DNA of 64,000 bases from a virus: positions 32,600 through 96,599 of IMG/VR virus record IMGVR_UViG_3300047483_000537. The stretch is one strand, 5' to 3'. The notes beneath the pieces were generated by a model. That model searched no databases and was not told the origin of the DNA. It saw only the letters and a list, made by a program, of their open reading frames with translations. Below, piece after piece: positions 27,001 through 35,716 of this stretch (its first letter is position 1; each line of letters opens with the position of its first letter). A program made the position numbers and the translations under genes.

Positions 27001-30000
27001 TGGCTGCTTGAACGTCCAATAATTTTTCACTAGTATCTAATTGCTGGGCCTTTGCTTCTAGTGTTCTTGTATCTGCTGTAAACTGATCGTTTATAGCTTT
27101 TACAGTAGACTTATTAGCAGCATTAATTAGTTCTAGTCTGTTCTTTAGACCTTGTGTAACAATAGATCCGGCATAAGCGGCCTCATTTGCTTCTCTAACC
27201 TGCTCTACACTTGCGATTTCTTTGTCTATATCTGCAAGCTTATTCTTGCTATCTTTGTCTTTTGTACTAACAGCTTTTTTAGACTCTTTAAAACGTTCTA
27301 TCTGCACTTCGGCAGCTAGGGCGCTCTTTTGGTAATTAAACTGCGCAATACGCGCATCTAGCGCTTGTTTTTCTAAGATAGCAGCGGTGTTAGTTTCTGA
27401 ATTTAAAGTCTTACTTACTGCTAAACGTTCTTGGTCAACTTTTAGTGCATCCAGTGTAAGCTGTAGATTCTCTCCACGTTTCTTGAAGTCTAATTGTATT
27501 AAACTATCACTTGTACTAACGTCAATTGCCTTAAATTGAGCATTAATATTTGCCAACTGTGCTCCACTTGCTTCCAAACTTTGGGCTAAGTTAAGCATGT
27601 CATTAGTAACTCCAGGTACTCCTTTGGTTATTTGTGTAACCAAGTCTGCATACATACCTTTTTGTGAACCACCTTTTTGTGCTGATTGAACCTGTTCTTT
27701 GCGCTTGTCTAAGGCGAACTGTCTGGTTGCAATCTCTTTTCCTGCTGCGTCTGCTGCGCTGCCCTTTAAGTCCATATTCTGCTTGTCACGATCTAAAGAG
27801 CTTTGCTCTAGTGCAATAGTATTAGCTTCGGTGGCAAGTATTGCAGCTCGTTGAACTTTTATTTGCTGAGCCTGTACGCTTAACATAAGCTTTTCGGCTT
27901 GTGCTCGCATTTTAATTCCGGTTTCAGTTCCTGATAGTACTGTAGCTACTGCGTTAGTAACAGTAACACCGGCTTTAGCCCACTCAGTAGATAGTTTGCT
28001 GGATACTATATCAGCACCTGTTTTAAAAACAGCTAGCTGTGCTTGGCTAACAAGCGTACTTGCATTATCTATTTGTGCACGCATGTCTAGCTGAACTTGT
28101 ACTTTTACATCGCGATTTGCTTTTAATGCAGCAATCTGTGCATTAACGTTTCGCAATGCCTGTCCAGCACTTATATTTGAAGCAGTAGCAAGTTTTGTTA
28201 GGGCAATTTGACTATTTGCAGTATCTTGCAGTTTAGAAATTTCTACGTCAATATCTGCAATAGATTTAGCTACATAGTTTAGACTATCTATGTCTCGACT
28301 AATATCTTGCAATGCAACAACTAGGCCAGTTGGGGCGTCTACATCACGAATACGTTCTGCTAAAGTTCTAATTGCTTGCAGTTTCTGTTCAGGATCTTTG
28401 AGTGCTTGGTCTAACTTAAAGAAAGCATCTACTAAACTTTGGCCATATTCGGTGGTAGGATCTTTTTGTATAAAGTTTGTTCTAAACTTTGTTAAAGCGT
28501 CTTTGGCTTTGTCAAAAGCAGCTACAACTTCGGTACCACGAGATGCACTAACTTGCATTTCGTAGCCCATTGTTTTAATGCTTGCGCTAATAAGGTCTAA
28601 GGCACGACGGCGTTCGCCTGAGCTCATTGCATCCAAAGCATCGTTAACAGCATCTACTGAACTTAAATCTTCAACTTTTAAAATATCTTGAATAGTTTTA
28701 GCAGCGGCTTTACCAGCACTAGTAGATTGATCGATTGTTTTGAATACGCGAGCTAAACCTTGCGACACTTTGTCTGATAGTTCTGACTCTACATCACCAT
28801 CCCATAGTTTTGTTACCCAATTAACAAAACGGTCGCTACCACCCATTTTATCAAGCTCTTTATAAGCGCTTTCAAATCCTTTGCGAATCTGCGAAGTTAA
28901 GTCTGCTATGGCTGTTGCTTTAGCAGCTATTGATTTAGGGTCAAATTGTTCTAATATAGATTTCTTATTGATAGCATCAATTGTATCAGATAAGTTTTTA
29001 GTAGAATCTTTGATTGCTGTTAGTGCTGTTGAAGTAGCTGCGGACTCTTCTTGGGTTTTAGACATCCAAGAAATAAGTGCTCCACCTGCGGCTACAACTA
29101 AACCAATTACTTGCAACCAAGGAGCAAATGCGTTAATAGCTGTACCAAGTGCAGCTGTCATACCAACAGCTGCATTTTTAGCCAAGTTTAAACTACGACT
29201 AAATAAGCCTAGGCCTTTTGTAGTTGTTGTTAGTGTAGTACCAGTCTTTTGACCGGACTCGTCCAATAAGTCCATTGTGGTAACTATACCATCTTTGGAA
29301 GCAGAAAACTCTTTTACAGCTTCGCGCATACCCGCCATAAACCCACGAGTACTAGAAGTATAAGCTATCTGACTACTAGCGGAACGCTGACGCGAAGCAT
29401 TGACCTCATCGTGGTATACTTTTTCATTTTGACCAATTGTAGTCCACAGAGGGTGTTGTTCGGTTAGAATAATATTGCGATCTTTTTGCGCTTTATTATA
29501 TTCTTCTTCTACCTTTTTATAAGCAGAAATGTCAACTGCAATCTGTTTGTATACTTCCGATACTTTTGTTTGTTTCTTAGCTAAATTTTCCAGATAAGCA
29601 ATATTCTCTGGAGTAATATCCACAGGGTCTAGCTGAGATATTCTTAGAGCTTCTTTATCGTACTTGGCTAACTTTTTAGCATTTGTTGCTTTTAAGTCTA
29701 CTAGCTTTTTACTACTGGCTTCGAACTTAGCAAACTCTGCTTCTGCGGCATCATCTAATGCCTGAATTCTCATTGCCATTTCGGCGCCAAGAGAAGTTTT
29801 AACGTCCTGTAGTTTCTTTTGTGAAACTGCCTTGGATTCTTCAGCAGCTTTAGCTAAACCAGCTCGAAAGTCTGAAATAGCTGGGATTGCTTGTTTTACT
29901 AGTGTGGCGGCGATACCGCTTAATACAACGGCTAAAGCTGTCGGACTAGCGGACAATAGGTTAACCAGTGGGGTTAGTCCTTTGTTAACTAACTCAAGAG

Positions 30001-30874
30001 TATCCTGAGCTAAGTTTGAAATAGTGGCAGCTAGTTTTGTATATGGATTAGTGTCAAGATCGATAGCCCCAAACTTCTTTTCAGCTTGATCTAGTACAGC
30101 ATTTGCAAATGCCTGACGTTTTTCAAAGTCAGTAACAGCACTAGCAGCTTTTCCTGTTGATTCTGCATACTTTTTAACCACGTCATCAACGCGTACAAAA
30201 ATACCCAATTCATCTAGTAATTCAGGCTCTAGTTTAGTAATACCGCGGCTGATACGACTAACAGCATCACTCATGTTAACACCAAGAGCCTGTGAAGCTT
30301 TTAGTGCAGCTTGACCCATTCGCAAAATATTTTCGCTACTCATACCACTAGAGCTTGCCTTGGCTGTTGCTTCCATGGCTTCACGTAAGCTAATAGCCCC
30401 ACCTGTTGTGTTAGCTAGTTGTTTACTTAAGCTTCCCAGAGCTGTTCCGCTTGCAGCACCTAATTGGTCTAATCCGCGTACCATGTTACTAGTATCCATA
30501 GCACCGCTTAATGCTCGAAATGCTGCACCTACAGCGAATACGTTAGCAGCGTATGTAGCATACAATCTAACAATACCGCCTAAACCTTGCGCTTGATTTG
30601 CGAAATCACGGGCACTAGCACCGGTTGTGCCTGCACTGCCACGAGCACGGCCATAGTCTTCTCCACTCATTAGTCCCTGAACACCGCTAGGCGCACCTTT
30701 TGCGTATACAGCGCGCGAGCCTGGAGTACCGCCTGCAGGCTTACTTGCGGTTTCTGCAGCTTTCTGAGCCCTATTAGCTGCCGATTCTATTTCTTGAAAG
30801 TTTTTTACAACTTTCTTGGCTGTGCCGTTATCACTAACGTTTACGCCAATATTTACAGTATTTTGTGTGGCCAT
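24065..30874 (-). CDS. tape measure protein
   Basis: 2269 residues, by far the longest gene. The N-terminal ~350 residues have the typical tape-measure module (FRALSGAMDTSNMVRGLDQL, GITKLEPELLDELGIFVRV), followed by hydrophobic helices (~330-350, ~570-600), then ~800 residues of charged coiled coil. A Gly-rich hydrophobic region and a C-terminal segment GLTLVGELGPELVDFTYPGMV-like, common at tape measure ends, close it. At about 0.15 nm per residue the tail would be roughly 340 nm. It spans the tail lumen and is ejected with DNA. A consensus promoter lies just upstream. Confidence 0.92.
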   Translation of the reverse strand: MATQNTVNIGVNVSDNGTAKKVVKNFQEIESAANRAQKAAETASKPAGGTPGSRAVYAKGAPSGVQGLMSGEDYGRARGSAGTTGASARDFANQAQGLGGIVRLYATYAANVFAVGAAFRALSGAMDTSNMVRGLDQLGAASGTALGSLSKQLANTTGGAISLREAMEATAKASSSGMSSENILRMGQAALKASQALGVNMSDAVSRISRGITKLEPELLDELGIFVRVDDVVKKYAESTGKAASAVTDFEKRQAFANAVLDQAEKKFGAIDLDTNPYTKLAATISNLAQDTLELVNKGLTPLVNLLSASPTALAVVLSGIAATLVKQAIPAISDFRAGLAKAAEESKAVSQKKLQDVKTSLGAEMAMRIQALDDAAEAEFAKFEASSKKLVDLKATNAKKLAKYDKEALRISQLDPVDITPENIAYLENLAKKQTKVSEVYKQIAVDISAYKKVEEEYNKAQKDRNIILTEQHPLWTTIGQNEKVYHDEVNASRQRSASSQIAYTSSTRGFMAGMREAVKEFSASKDGIVTTMDLLDESGQKTGTTLTTTTKGLGLFSRSLNLAKNAAVGMTAALGTAINAFAPWLQVIGLVVAAGGALISWMSKTQEESAATSTALTAIKDSTKNLSDTIDAINKKSILEQFDPKSIAAKATAIADLTSQIRKGFESAYKELDKMGGSDRFVNWVTKLWDGDVESELSDKVSQGLARVFKTIDQSTSAGKAAAKTIQDILKVEDLSSVDAVNDALDAMSSGERRRALDLISASIKTMGYEMQVSASRGTEVVAAFDKAKDALTKFRTNFIQKDPTTEYGQSLVDAFFKLDQALKDPEQKLQAIRTLAERIRDVDAPTGLVVALQDISRDIDSLNYVAKSIADIDVEISKLQDTANSQIALTKLATASNISAGQALRNVNAQIAALKANRDVKVQVQLDMRAQIDNASTLVSQAQLAVFKTGADIVSSKLSTEWAKAGVTVTNAVATVLSGTETGIKMRAQAEKLMLSVQAQQIKVQRAAILATEANTIALEQSSLDRDKQNMDLKGSAADAAGKEIATRQFALDKRKEQVQSAQKGGSQKGMYADLVTQITKGVPGVTNDMLNLAQSLEASGAQLANINAQFKAIDVSTSDSLIQLDFKKRGENLQLTLDALKVDQERLAVSKTLNSETNTAAILEKQALDARIAQFNYQKSALAAEVQIERFKESKKAVSTKDKDSKNKLADIDKEIASVEQVREANEAAYAGSIVTQGLKNRLELINAANKSTVKAINDQFTADTRTLEAKAQQLDTSEKLLDVQAATGLLSAEYILREKSVLAEKKAQLEFAKESVVAQNTQKTAIEEIKRKEEELNATRDARIAQFDKEAQGFDSAVQYTEAELTAQKELTAERTKIQDTYDNSTKKAKATLDVLLQILGITRETNAEQERYNQLLTTANDFSNSLKGAFEGAAESSVRIASALGDVATTMTEVAINADKRAKSEKAAQASVDKAWETMDYDAVSAAEENLAKTKKLNAKQELADDIKTVNSAKKLFKEKTAAYKILNGIEKVMHITKLAMDAKELAVKLGSLATGTAAKAGAEAADTSLTFAGTIGRLPAYAAEIYGKTIGQLGPIAGPAVATALVAAMFAMFGKGGAKGGFVPSSEQRQETQGTAMGWNSEGAKIQVRRGVFGDTEAKSESIANSLELIRETSVDGLSYDNKMVALLTSIDSGINKTAKGLYSIEGLRSGSMFGTVTGTQSGGGLLGTGVFGSKTTRNITDSGLIIEGTFGQLASDTNKAVIDFFEQVTVSKKTWYGKTSTWVETKRQEVDDATSSFFKDIFGNATKLFIEVGSKAGIDENVVTSVLNNLNVGKEFASLRGLKGEEFQQELSAIIGTILDDASLAIFRNFEKFAEFGEGMLETVIRVVDTNEKINQAVKNLGLTVDLTTLYGVTEALAEAAGGLEEFLDQSRYFAENFLTEAERVAPVQKAVVTRLAQLGYASVDTKAEFVALVKSLDLTTLSGISTYQSLMDLAPGFSTVISAVEDQSQALEDAAQGFRDFIQQIKDFKESLLLGASSTLTPEQKYAQARSQFEDIYAQAVAGDTVAMSKVTSSAQSFLEASRTYFASSEAYTSDFNSVLTKLDDATISASASASVAELQLTNLSIQTTLLEEINSNIAIIAGVPQKARGGRASGLTLVGELGPELVDFTYPGMVYPADQTRGMFTPQASANSNMGQVVQELRQVKQELAQLRKEQKQQTGDLILSNYDANQKASQEVVSAVVDTNGEAVWINRSKSEIK

Positions 30875-30941
30875 CTGTTCTCCTAATAGCTAAACACGGT
30901 CCTCAGCTTTAAAATTAAAACAGGGATTTATAGTTTACACG

Positions 30942-30970
30942 ATTATATCACACAGGCACAGATTTGTCAA
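30942..30970 (-). promoter_or_regulatory. perfect sigma70 promoter for tape measure gene
   Basis: Minus strand TTGACA (965-970), 17-nt spacer, TATAAT (942-947): an exact consensus. Transcription would begin near 30935, about 60 nt before the tape measure ATG. Confidence 0.9.
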
Positions 30971-30994
30971 ACCGAAATTTTTTAGCTACAAAAA

Positions 30995-31022
30995 AGCCCA
31001 CAGCATATTACTGCTGTGGGCT
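30995..31022 (-). terminator. intrinsic terminator overlapping the chaperone stop codon
   Basis: AGCCCACAGCA / TGCTGTGGGCT, an 11-bp perfect stem with a 6-nt loop, followed on the minus strand by six T residues. The stop codon of the T-domain frame (31008-31010) lies in the loop. Confidence 0.9.
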
Positions 31023-31328
31023 ATTTGCTTTGATTTTTTGCTGTATTATTTTCTGTCGCACACTGTCCATGTGCTGTAAGAAATCAAGTGCCAGTAGTAT
31101 TTCTTCGTGATCTGTTATAGTATATACATTAAATAAGTTAAAGACTATGGCATAGTCTTTGCCCATATAACCGCCACCCATCGAATCCCAGCAATCAGGC
31201 AGTATTCCGTATATAACAAAACACTGCTGCACCAAGTTTGGAAAGTCTCCAAGCTCTATGGGGATTTCTTCTTCGATAGGTTCTTGGTTTAGGGCCTCAC
31301 ACATTTCAAAATAAGCATCCTTGCTCAT
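31008..31328 (-). CDS. tail assembly chaperone T-domain, expressed by -1 frameshift (GT fusion spans 31008-31786)
   Basis: As a separate frame it gives 106 residues from an ATG at 31328. It is best read as the second half of a lambda G-GT type chaperone. The frame stays open upstream from 31328 to the slippery site at 31397-31403 inside the G gene, and a -1 shift there joins 130 G residues to 129 T residues (259 in total). The T part carries VIYGILPDCWDSMGGGYMGKD, similar to T-domains of other siphophages. Such fusions coat the tape measure protein before tail-tube assembly, and the tape measure gene follows directly. Confidence 0.82.
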   Translation of the reverse strand: MSKDAYFEMCEALNQEPIEEEIPIELGDFPNLVQQCFVIYGILPDCWDSMGGGYMGKDYAIVFNLFNVYTITDHEEILLALDFLQHMDSVRQKIIQQKIKANSPQQ

Positions 31329-31378
31329 ATGAATATCTAAGTTTTGATAGTATCTACGTAACTGATCTTTTATTACTG

Positions 31379-31786
31379 TTACTTGTTCGCTGAAAAGTTT
31401 CCCAGGTCTGTTACCTGTTCACTAATAAACGAGTCAAAGTTTGAGGAATTCTTCATTAAGTAAAGAGCATTTTCTTCTGAATACTCTAATTCAGCATCCG
31501 AATCTTGTCCCGATAAATCAACCGGAGCTAGTTGTTCAAGATACTTTAATTTTAATCCGGTCCAGCCTTTTACTGCGCTTTTAACATAAAGTTCTAAGAA
31601 CAGCTCGTCGTTTAATTCTTCGATTGGTTGACGATTTTTAAAGCTGGTTTTAGTTGACTTTTTGCGAATTGTTTGTAGCGTTTCGCGAGACAAAAAAGCA
31701 ATCTGAATCTTGAATTCAGGCATCCCTGGATACTCTACTTCAAGGGCTTTTGATGGAACAAGCAGATTTTTTAAGGAAAGTGACAT
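31379..31786 (-). CDS. tail assembly chaperone G protein
   Basis: 135 residues of mostly helical sequence with FKIQIAFLSRETLQTIRKK and LFLELYVKSAVKGWTGLKLKYL, a pattern common in gpG-like chaperones placed between the major tail protein and the tape measure. About five codons before its stop lies GGGAAAC in the correct phase for slippage, so a minority of ribosomes should produce the GT fusion. The unshifted and shifted products are both expected to be needed in tail assembly. Confidence 0.82.
   Translation of the reverse strand: MSLSLKNLLVPSKALEVEYPGMPEFKIQIAFLSRETLQTIRKKSTKTSFKNRQPIEELNDELFLELYVKSAVKGWTGLKLKYLEQLAPVDLSGQDSDAELEYSEENALYLMKNSSNFDSFISEQVTDLGNFSANK
31397..31403 (-). promoter_or_regulatory. 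-1 programmed frameshift slippery heptamer GGGAAAC
   Basis: On the minus strand the zero-frame codons are CTG-GGA-AAC, so the heptamer G-GGA-AAC fits the X-XXY-YYZ rule and nearly equals lambda's GGGAAAG. After slippage the frame continues CTT-TTC-AGC... without a stop into the T-domain frame. Confidence 0.85.
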
Positions 31787-31813
31787 ATGTAATATTTTTT
31801 ATAGTTCAGGTAA

Positions 31814-31845
31814 GAAAAAAGCGGTACCGGGGATCAGCCGGTACC
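31814..31845 (-). terminator. intrinsic terminator after major tail protein
   Basis: GGTACCGG / CCGGTACC stem with a 7-nt loop, followed on the minus strand by GCTTTTTTC. It lies between the tail protein end (31864) and the chaperone start, and probably lowers chaperone expression relative to tube protein. Confidence 0.85.
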
Positions 31846-31863
31846 TTGAAAACTACTTGCTAA

Positions 31864-33000
31864 TTAAGCAGCGTTAGTAGTGTAGTAACGAACTTCAAGT
31901 TCGTTAGCAGAACCAATTTCAAACGCTCCGCTAGCAGAGCCTTGAGCTGTGAAGTTAATTGTTGTAGAAATAACTTGTTCAGTTGCAACAGTTGGAATTG
32001 TTAATACTGCAGCCGGCATTTCGAACTCAACACGAGTAGCATTTGCAGCACCACCAACTTCTAGTTGTACAGAGAATGCTGGGTCTACGTCTGTTGTGCT
32101 ACCTGCTAACATATCTGCTAACAAGCCAGCACTGTTAGTACTACCTGCACGTAAGTAGCAATTTAAGCTACCTGAAATAGCACGAGTACCTGTAAAGTAT
32201 GTGAATGGACGGTTAACAACACCTAGGTTAGCTGGTGTTAAGTAAGTTAGGTTGTTGGCAATTGTTAAGTTACCGCCTGTGATAGCTACGTTGTAAGTAG
32301 TACCTGTACCGTCGATCTCTTTCTTTAGGGTTAGAGTGCTCAACTTGTTGGCAATAAACGGAGCAGTAGTATTTTTACCTTTAGCAGTTCCAGTTAGTCC
32401 ACCACCAAATGTTACTGTTGCGCCTGTGGTAGCTGTTAGACCTGCGATTTGGCGCAAGATAGCACCTTTACCAGCCCAAGCAACCATAGCAATAGCATCT
32501 AGGCCAAAATCAACTGTTGCTGAATCAAGAGCACAGTTGTCGATAATGTAGCTAACGCCGTCAATAACAATGATTAGACCAAATTTTTGTAATTGGTGAC
32601 TGTTAGAATTACCAGCAACTAGAGTAGCGGCACTAGTACCTTCTGCCCAAGCTGCATTTGTACCACCAATAGGGTCTGTGGCAAACAGTGCGTTCCATAG
32701 TACTGATTCTTCACAAGTGATATTTACGCCACCGTCGGCAGGACGCATGTATGTGCTCATGGAGAAATCAACTGGTTCTAGTGCAGTATTAAAACTACGC
32801 TGACCACGAACAGGTGCTGCACCTGCTTCTGTTAGAGTAACTGTTTCAGCAGTTGTATTTTGACTAAAACTAAATCCATCCAGAACCTGGATTTCACGAG
32901 TATTAGTTGCATCGAAGCCTGAACCGGCTACTACACCTGTTTCCGCATTTACGTTAGTCGTGAAAAATACGCGACTATTACGAATTAAATTAAATGACAT
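31864..33000 (-). CDS. major tail tube protein
   Basis: 378 residues, almost all beta-prone, with low charge: TREIQVLDGFSFSQNTTAETVTL, ALEPVDFSMSTYMRP, ALDSATVDFGLDAIAMVAWAG and YFTGTRAISGSLNCYLR. These features match major tail proteins with an additional inserted domain. Its position just before the G/GT chaperones and tape measure, and the strong terminator immediately after it, agree with a highly expressed tube subunit. Confidence 0.8.
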   Translation of the reverse strand: MSFNLIRNSRVFFTTNVNAETGVVAGSGFDATNTREIQVLDGFSFSQNTTAETVTLTEAGAAPVRGQRSFNTALEPVDFSMSTYMRPADGGVNITCEESVLWNALFATDPIGGTNAAWAEGTSAATLVAGNSNSHQLQKFGLIIVIDGVSYIIDNCALDSATVDFGLDAIAMVAWAGKGAILRQIAGLTATTGATVTFGGGLTGTAKGKNTTAPFIANKLSTLTLKKEIDGTGTTYNVAITGGNLTIANNLTYLTPANLGVVNRPFTYFTGTRAISGSLNCYLRAGSTNSAGLLADMLAGSTTDVDPAFSVQLEVGGAANATRVEFEMPAAVLTIPTVATEQVISTTINFTAQGSASGAFEIGSANELEVRYYTTNAA

Positions 33001-33078
33001 ATTTCATTTCCTTTTTAGTTTGGCATCTAGGTGCACTAACTAGACATTTATCTGTTGTTGGCACTTTGATGCAGAATC

Positions 33079-33516
33079 TTACATAATCTGGTATCGGACC
33101 TGTAAGTTAATTTCTCCGACCGCATAAGGGGCTAATAGCCCTTCATCAGTTGTTATAGACTGAATTAAGATTTCGGTGGTCTCGTAGCTTTTTTCTGTGT
33201 CGTAGATTAATGAACGGTTGTTGTCTATGCAATGTTCAATATCTTCTAACAGATTTTCTAGCTCTAGCTGAGCTTCTTCGCCTTTGCAGTATACTTTTAC
33301 GCAAACGCCAAGGTATCCCCAAGCAAAAGCGCCTGGCAAATATTCTCGCTGCTCGCTTCCAGGAGTCAAGTAAACACTTGGAAAGTCTTCTACTTCGTCC
33401 CAGAATTTTAGTTTAGCATAAGCGTTGTTAAACAAGTTAACTTGGTAAGGGGCACTACCATCTATTAGTTTTAACTTTTCGGTTAGTGCCTTAATAATGC
33501 TTGTTCTGCGACTCAT
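33079..33516 (-). CDS. tail terminator protein
   Basis: 145 residues of alpha/beta pattern: N-terminal helix (IIKALTEKLKLIDG), FPSVYLTPGSEQREYLPGAF, then GYLGVCVKVYCKGEEAQLELENLLEDIEHCI and a final IQSITTDEGLLAPYAVGEINLQVRY. Length and layout match lambda gpU-like tail terminators that cap the tube and join it to the neck. It lies directly before the tail tube gene and overlaps the upstream neck gene by 4 nt. Confidence 0.7.
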   Translation of the reverse strand: MSRRTSIIKALTEKLKLIDGSAPYQVNLFNNAYAKLKFWDEVEDFPSVYLTPGSEQREYLPGAFAWGYLGVCVKVYCKGEEAQLELENLLEDIEHCIDNNRSLIYDTEKSYETTEILIQSITTDEGLLAPYAVGEINLQVRYQIM

Positions 33517-35066
33517 ATGGCAACTGCCCTCATTCTATTAATTGCTTGTTGTGCGGCAATTTCGCGAATTGATTTGCTTATCAACAATTTAGGGTCACGC
33601 GATTTAGGACTAGATTGTTTACCACCATCACTAAAAGTTGCATAAGGGTTCTTCATATAAGAGTAAAAAGCAGTGATCATACCTGCACGAGATTCGCTCA
33701 TATGCTCTACTTTTGCTGAGCTAGCAAACCTACCCGTACGATAATTCAATAAACTCTTGGAATTACCGTCACCCATATTAGCGCTAATTACATCTTGTAA
33801 CTGGCTATTAATAAGGTTCTGTAAACTAATTAAGCTGGTAACAGCTCGACTATTTATAGTCTTTCCTGATAAAGAAGGAGTTACTCCACCTTTGGAAGGT
33901 TTGGATAACTGAGTCTTTACTTTTGTTTTTGTAACCGTGGTTTTTTGGTCTATAGTAGTATTACTACTATAATCTTTGATCGGCTTCTTTCGAAGAGTGT
34001 TTAGTAAGGTTTCTTCTAAATATTTTATTGCTGACTTGGAAGTCTCTAGTTCAGCTAACAATCCTGGATTGTCACGAATTGTTTTTGTAAGACCTCGTCC
34101 TATACTAAAAGCTCGTTCAAGACGTGCTTTATATAAGTTATCTTCTTGTGTTTCTGGTACGCCTACAGCTAGTCCGTGTTCTATTAGTAACTCAAATACT
34201 AGCTTAGAGCTAGAGAATTTTTTACGAACCTTTACGCGAGTAGCCGCTTGACCGGTTTCTTTGCTAAACTTTAGCTGTAGCTTTTCGAAACTTTTAATAT
34301 CGTTTGGTAAAGTTACCAAAGCCTGTATAAGTCTTGGGCTATTTTGGCCTCGCATGACTTTTCGTTCAGTTTCACTTACAACGTCTACTTCTACGTGTCC
34401 TATGTTTTGTAGCTTTGCAAAGTTTTCATTTACAAATGCCAACATACGTGACTTTTCTGAACTATCAGCGCTAGCTTCTGATTTTACTAAACCACCAAAC
34501 ATACCACCAACAGCAGCTACCGGAGCTGAATCTTGTAGGTCTTTGGATTTAGCAACTAGGGCTGCTAGTTGTTTTTTGAATACTGCGCCAAAGTTAAGAG
34601 TAGTAAACTTTGGTAGAATTAGCATAACAGACTTATTCTTTTTAGTAACATTAGTTACTATCATTGTTCTGCTAAAATTATCTGTGATAGTTTTCTTAAC
34701 AGAGCCTATGTCTGCATTACTTAGAGTAGTTAGTAAAGTATTTAACTCAGCTTGATCTATACGCACATATCTACTGTTACTACCATAATCATTAATTGTA
34801 GCGACATAAGCTTTATCTAGTAACTTAATTATTATATCTGAAACATCTCTGGTTTGAGATACTGCTAGTGCTAACTCTTGAATATACGGTTTACTCTTTG
34901 CAAGAATTCGTTCCCGTATTAGGCCTATTTCTAGCCACAACACAAAAGGTGTATTAGCATCTATATAGTCACGAAAGTCCGTGTTTTGTTTAGACAAATA
35001 GTCTTGTATGTTACTGTGATCTTCTTTTACTAGCTTACGCACCCATGTAGGTGTATAAAATGACAT
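33513..35066 (-). CDS. neck / head-tail completion protein (large)
   Basis: 517 residues. The N-terminal ~350 residues are helical and charged with no recognised motif. The C-terminal ~110 (SLLNYRTGRFASSAKVE, YSYMKNPYATFSDGGKQSSPKSRDPKLLISKSIREIAAQQ) resemble the minor tail / HK97 gp10-type neck proteins. A normal member is ~150 residues, so this is a longer or fused form. It sits between the connector and the tail terminator, which supports a neck role. Confidence 0.6.
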   Translation of the reverse strand: MSFYTPTWVRKLVKEDHSNIQDYLSKQNTDFRDYIDANTPFVLWLEIGLIRERILAKSKPYIQELALAVSQTRDVSDIIIKLLDKAYVATINDYGSNSRYVRIDQAELNTLLTTLSNADIGSVKKTITDNFSRTMIVTNVTKKNKSVMLILPKFTTLNFGAVFKKQLAALVAKSKDLQDSAPVAAVGGMFGGLVKSEASADSSEKSRMLAFVNENFAKLQNIGHVEVDVVSETERKVMRGQNSPRLIQALVTLPNDIKSFEKLQLKFSKETGQAATRVKVRKKFSSSKLVFELLIEHGLAVGVPETQEDNLYKARLERAFSIGRGLTKTIRDNPGLLAELETSKSAIKYLEETLLNTLRKKPIKDYSSNTTIDQKTTVTKTKVKTQLSKPSKGGVTPSLSGKTINSRAVTSLISLQNLINSQLQDVISANMGDGNSKSLLNYRTGRFASSAKVEHMSESRAGMITAFYSYMKNPYATFSDGGKQSSPKSRDPKLLISKSIREIAAQQAINRMRAVAI

Positions 35067-35632
35067 TACGTATAGTCCGCCACATATAAATCTAGTACGC
35101 GCTTGATATGTGCGGGGAAATTAGTGTTCATGATATATTCTAGTTGAACACTACCGCCCCCACCAGGAGTACGATTGTTGTGTACTGAGCCATCGTTTTT
35201 GCGATAATAAGTAACCAAGTCCATTACGGCTAGTTTTAAATCTTCCGGTACTGCTTCGTAACCTGCAAAATAAGTGACCTTGTATCCATTTACATAAGGC
35301 TTGAATCCTTGTGGATTAATAGCAACTACGTAGTCGCCACTTGTTGCCCAATCTGTGAACTTTGTTAGCTTAGTATAAGTTTGACCATAATCTAAGCTTT
35401 GCTGAACAGATATTACATTTGTAACTGGAGTTTCTTTTAGTAGTAAACTTCCAAAACCTCCGTCAAATACCTCAGTGCGTGCTTCGTCGTAATAGTCTAC
35501 AAACGTACGGCGGCAGTAGCTTTTCACTAACTGCGATACTTTGGGAATAATTATGTCGATTTCTGCATCTTGATTTGTGCTGGAGATATTGGCATATGCT
35601 TTGTATTCTGCACGTGTAGTTAGATTTGCCAT
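35066..35632 (-). CDS. head-tail connector (adaptor) protein
   Basis: 188 residues. The first half is helical (EYKAYANISSTNQDAEIDIIIPKVSQLVKSYCRRTF) and is followed by a beta insertion (VFDGGFGSLLLKETPVTNVISV, YKVTYFAGYEAVPEDLKLAVMDLVTYY), the standard pattern of HK97 gp6 / SPP1 gp15-like adaptors that bind under the portal after packaging. It shares one base with the next gene. Placement between the capsid and neck genes agrees. Confidence 0.8.
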   Translation of the reverse strand: MANLTTRAEYKAYANISSTNQDAEIDIIIPKVSQLVKSYCRRTFVDYYDEARTEVFDGGFGSLLLKETPVTNVISVQQSLDYGQTYTKLTKFTDWATSGDYVVAINPQGFKPYVNGYKVTYFAGYEAVPEDLKLAVMDLVTYYRKNDGSVHNNRTPGGGGSVQLEYIMNTNFPAHIKRVLDLYVADYT

Positions 35633-35651
35633 TAATATACCTCATTTGTTT

Positions 35652-35702
35652 TATAAGTGCACCTAATGCACTTATAAAACAAGACCCCGAAGGATCTTGT
35701 TT
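35652..35702 (-). terminator. double hairpin: UUCG-capped terminator plus second stem
   Basis: On the minus strand AAACAAGAUCC-UUCG-GGGUCUUGUUU forms a stable stem with a UUCG tetraloop (35677-35702), followed by a perfect 10-bp stem TATAAGTGCA / TGCACTTATA (35652-35676). It lies directly after the capsid gene, so it likely terminates most transcripts or protects the 3' end of the abundant capsid mRNA. Confidence 0.8.
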
Positions 35703-35716
35703 ATAGTTTTAAACTA

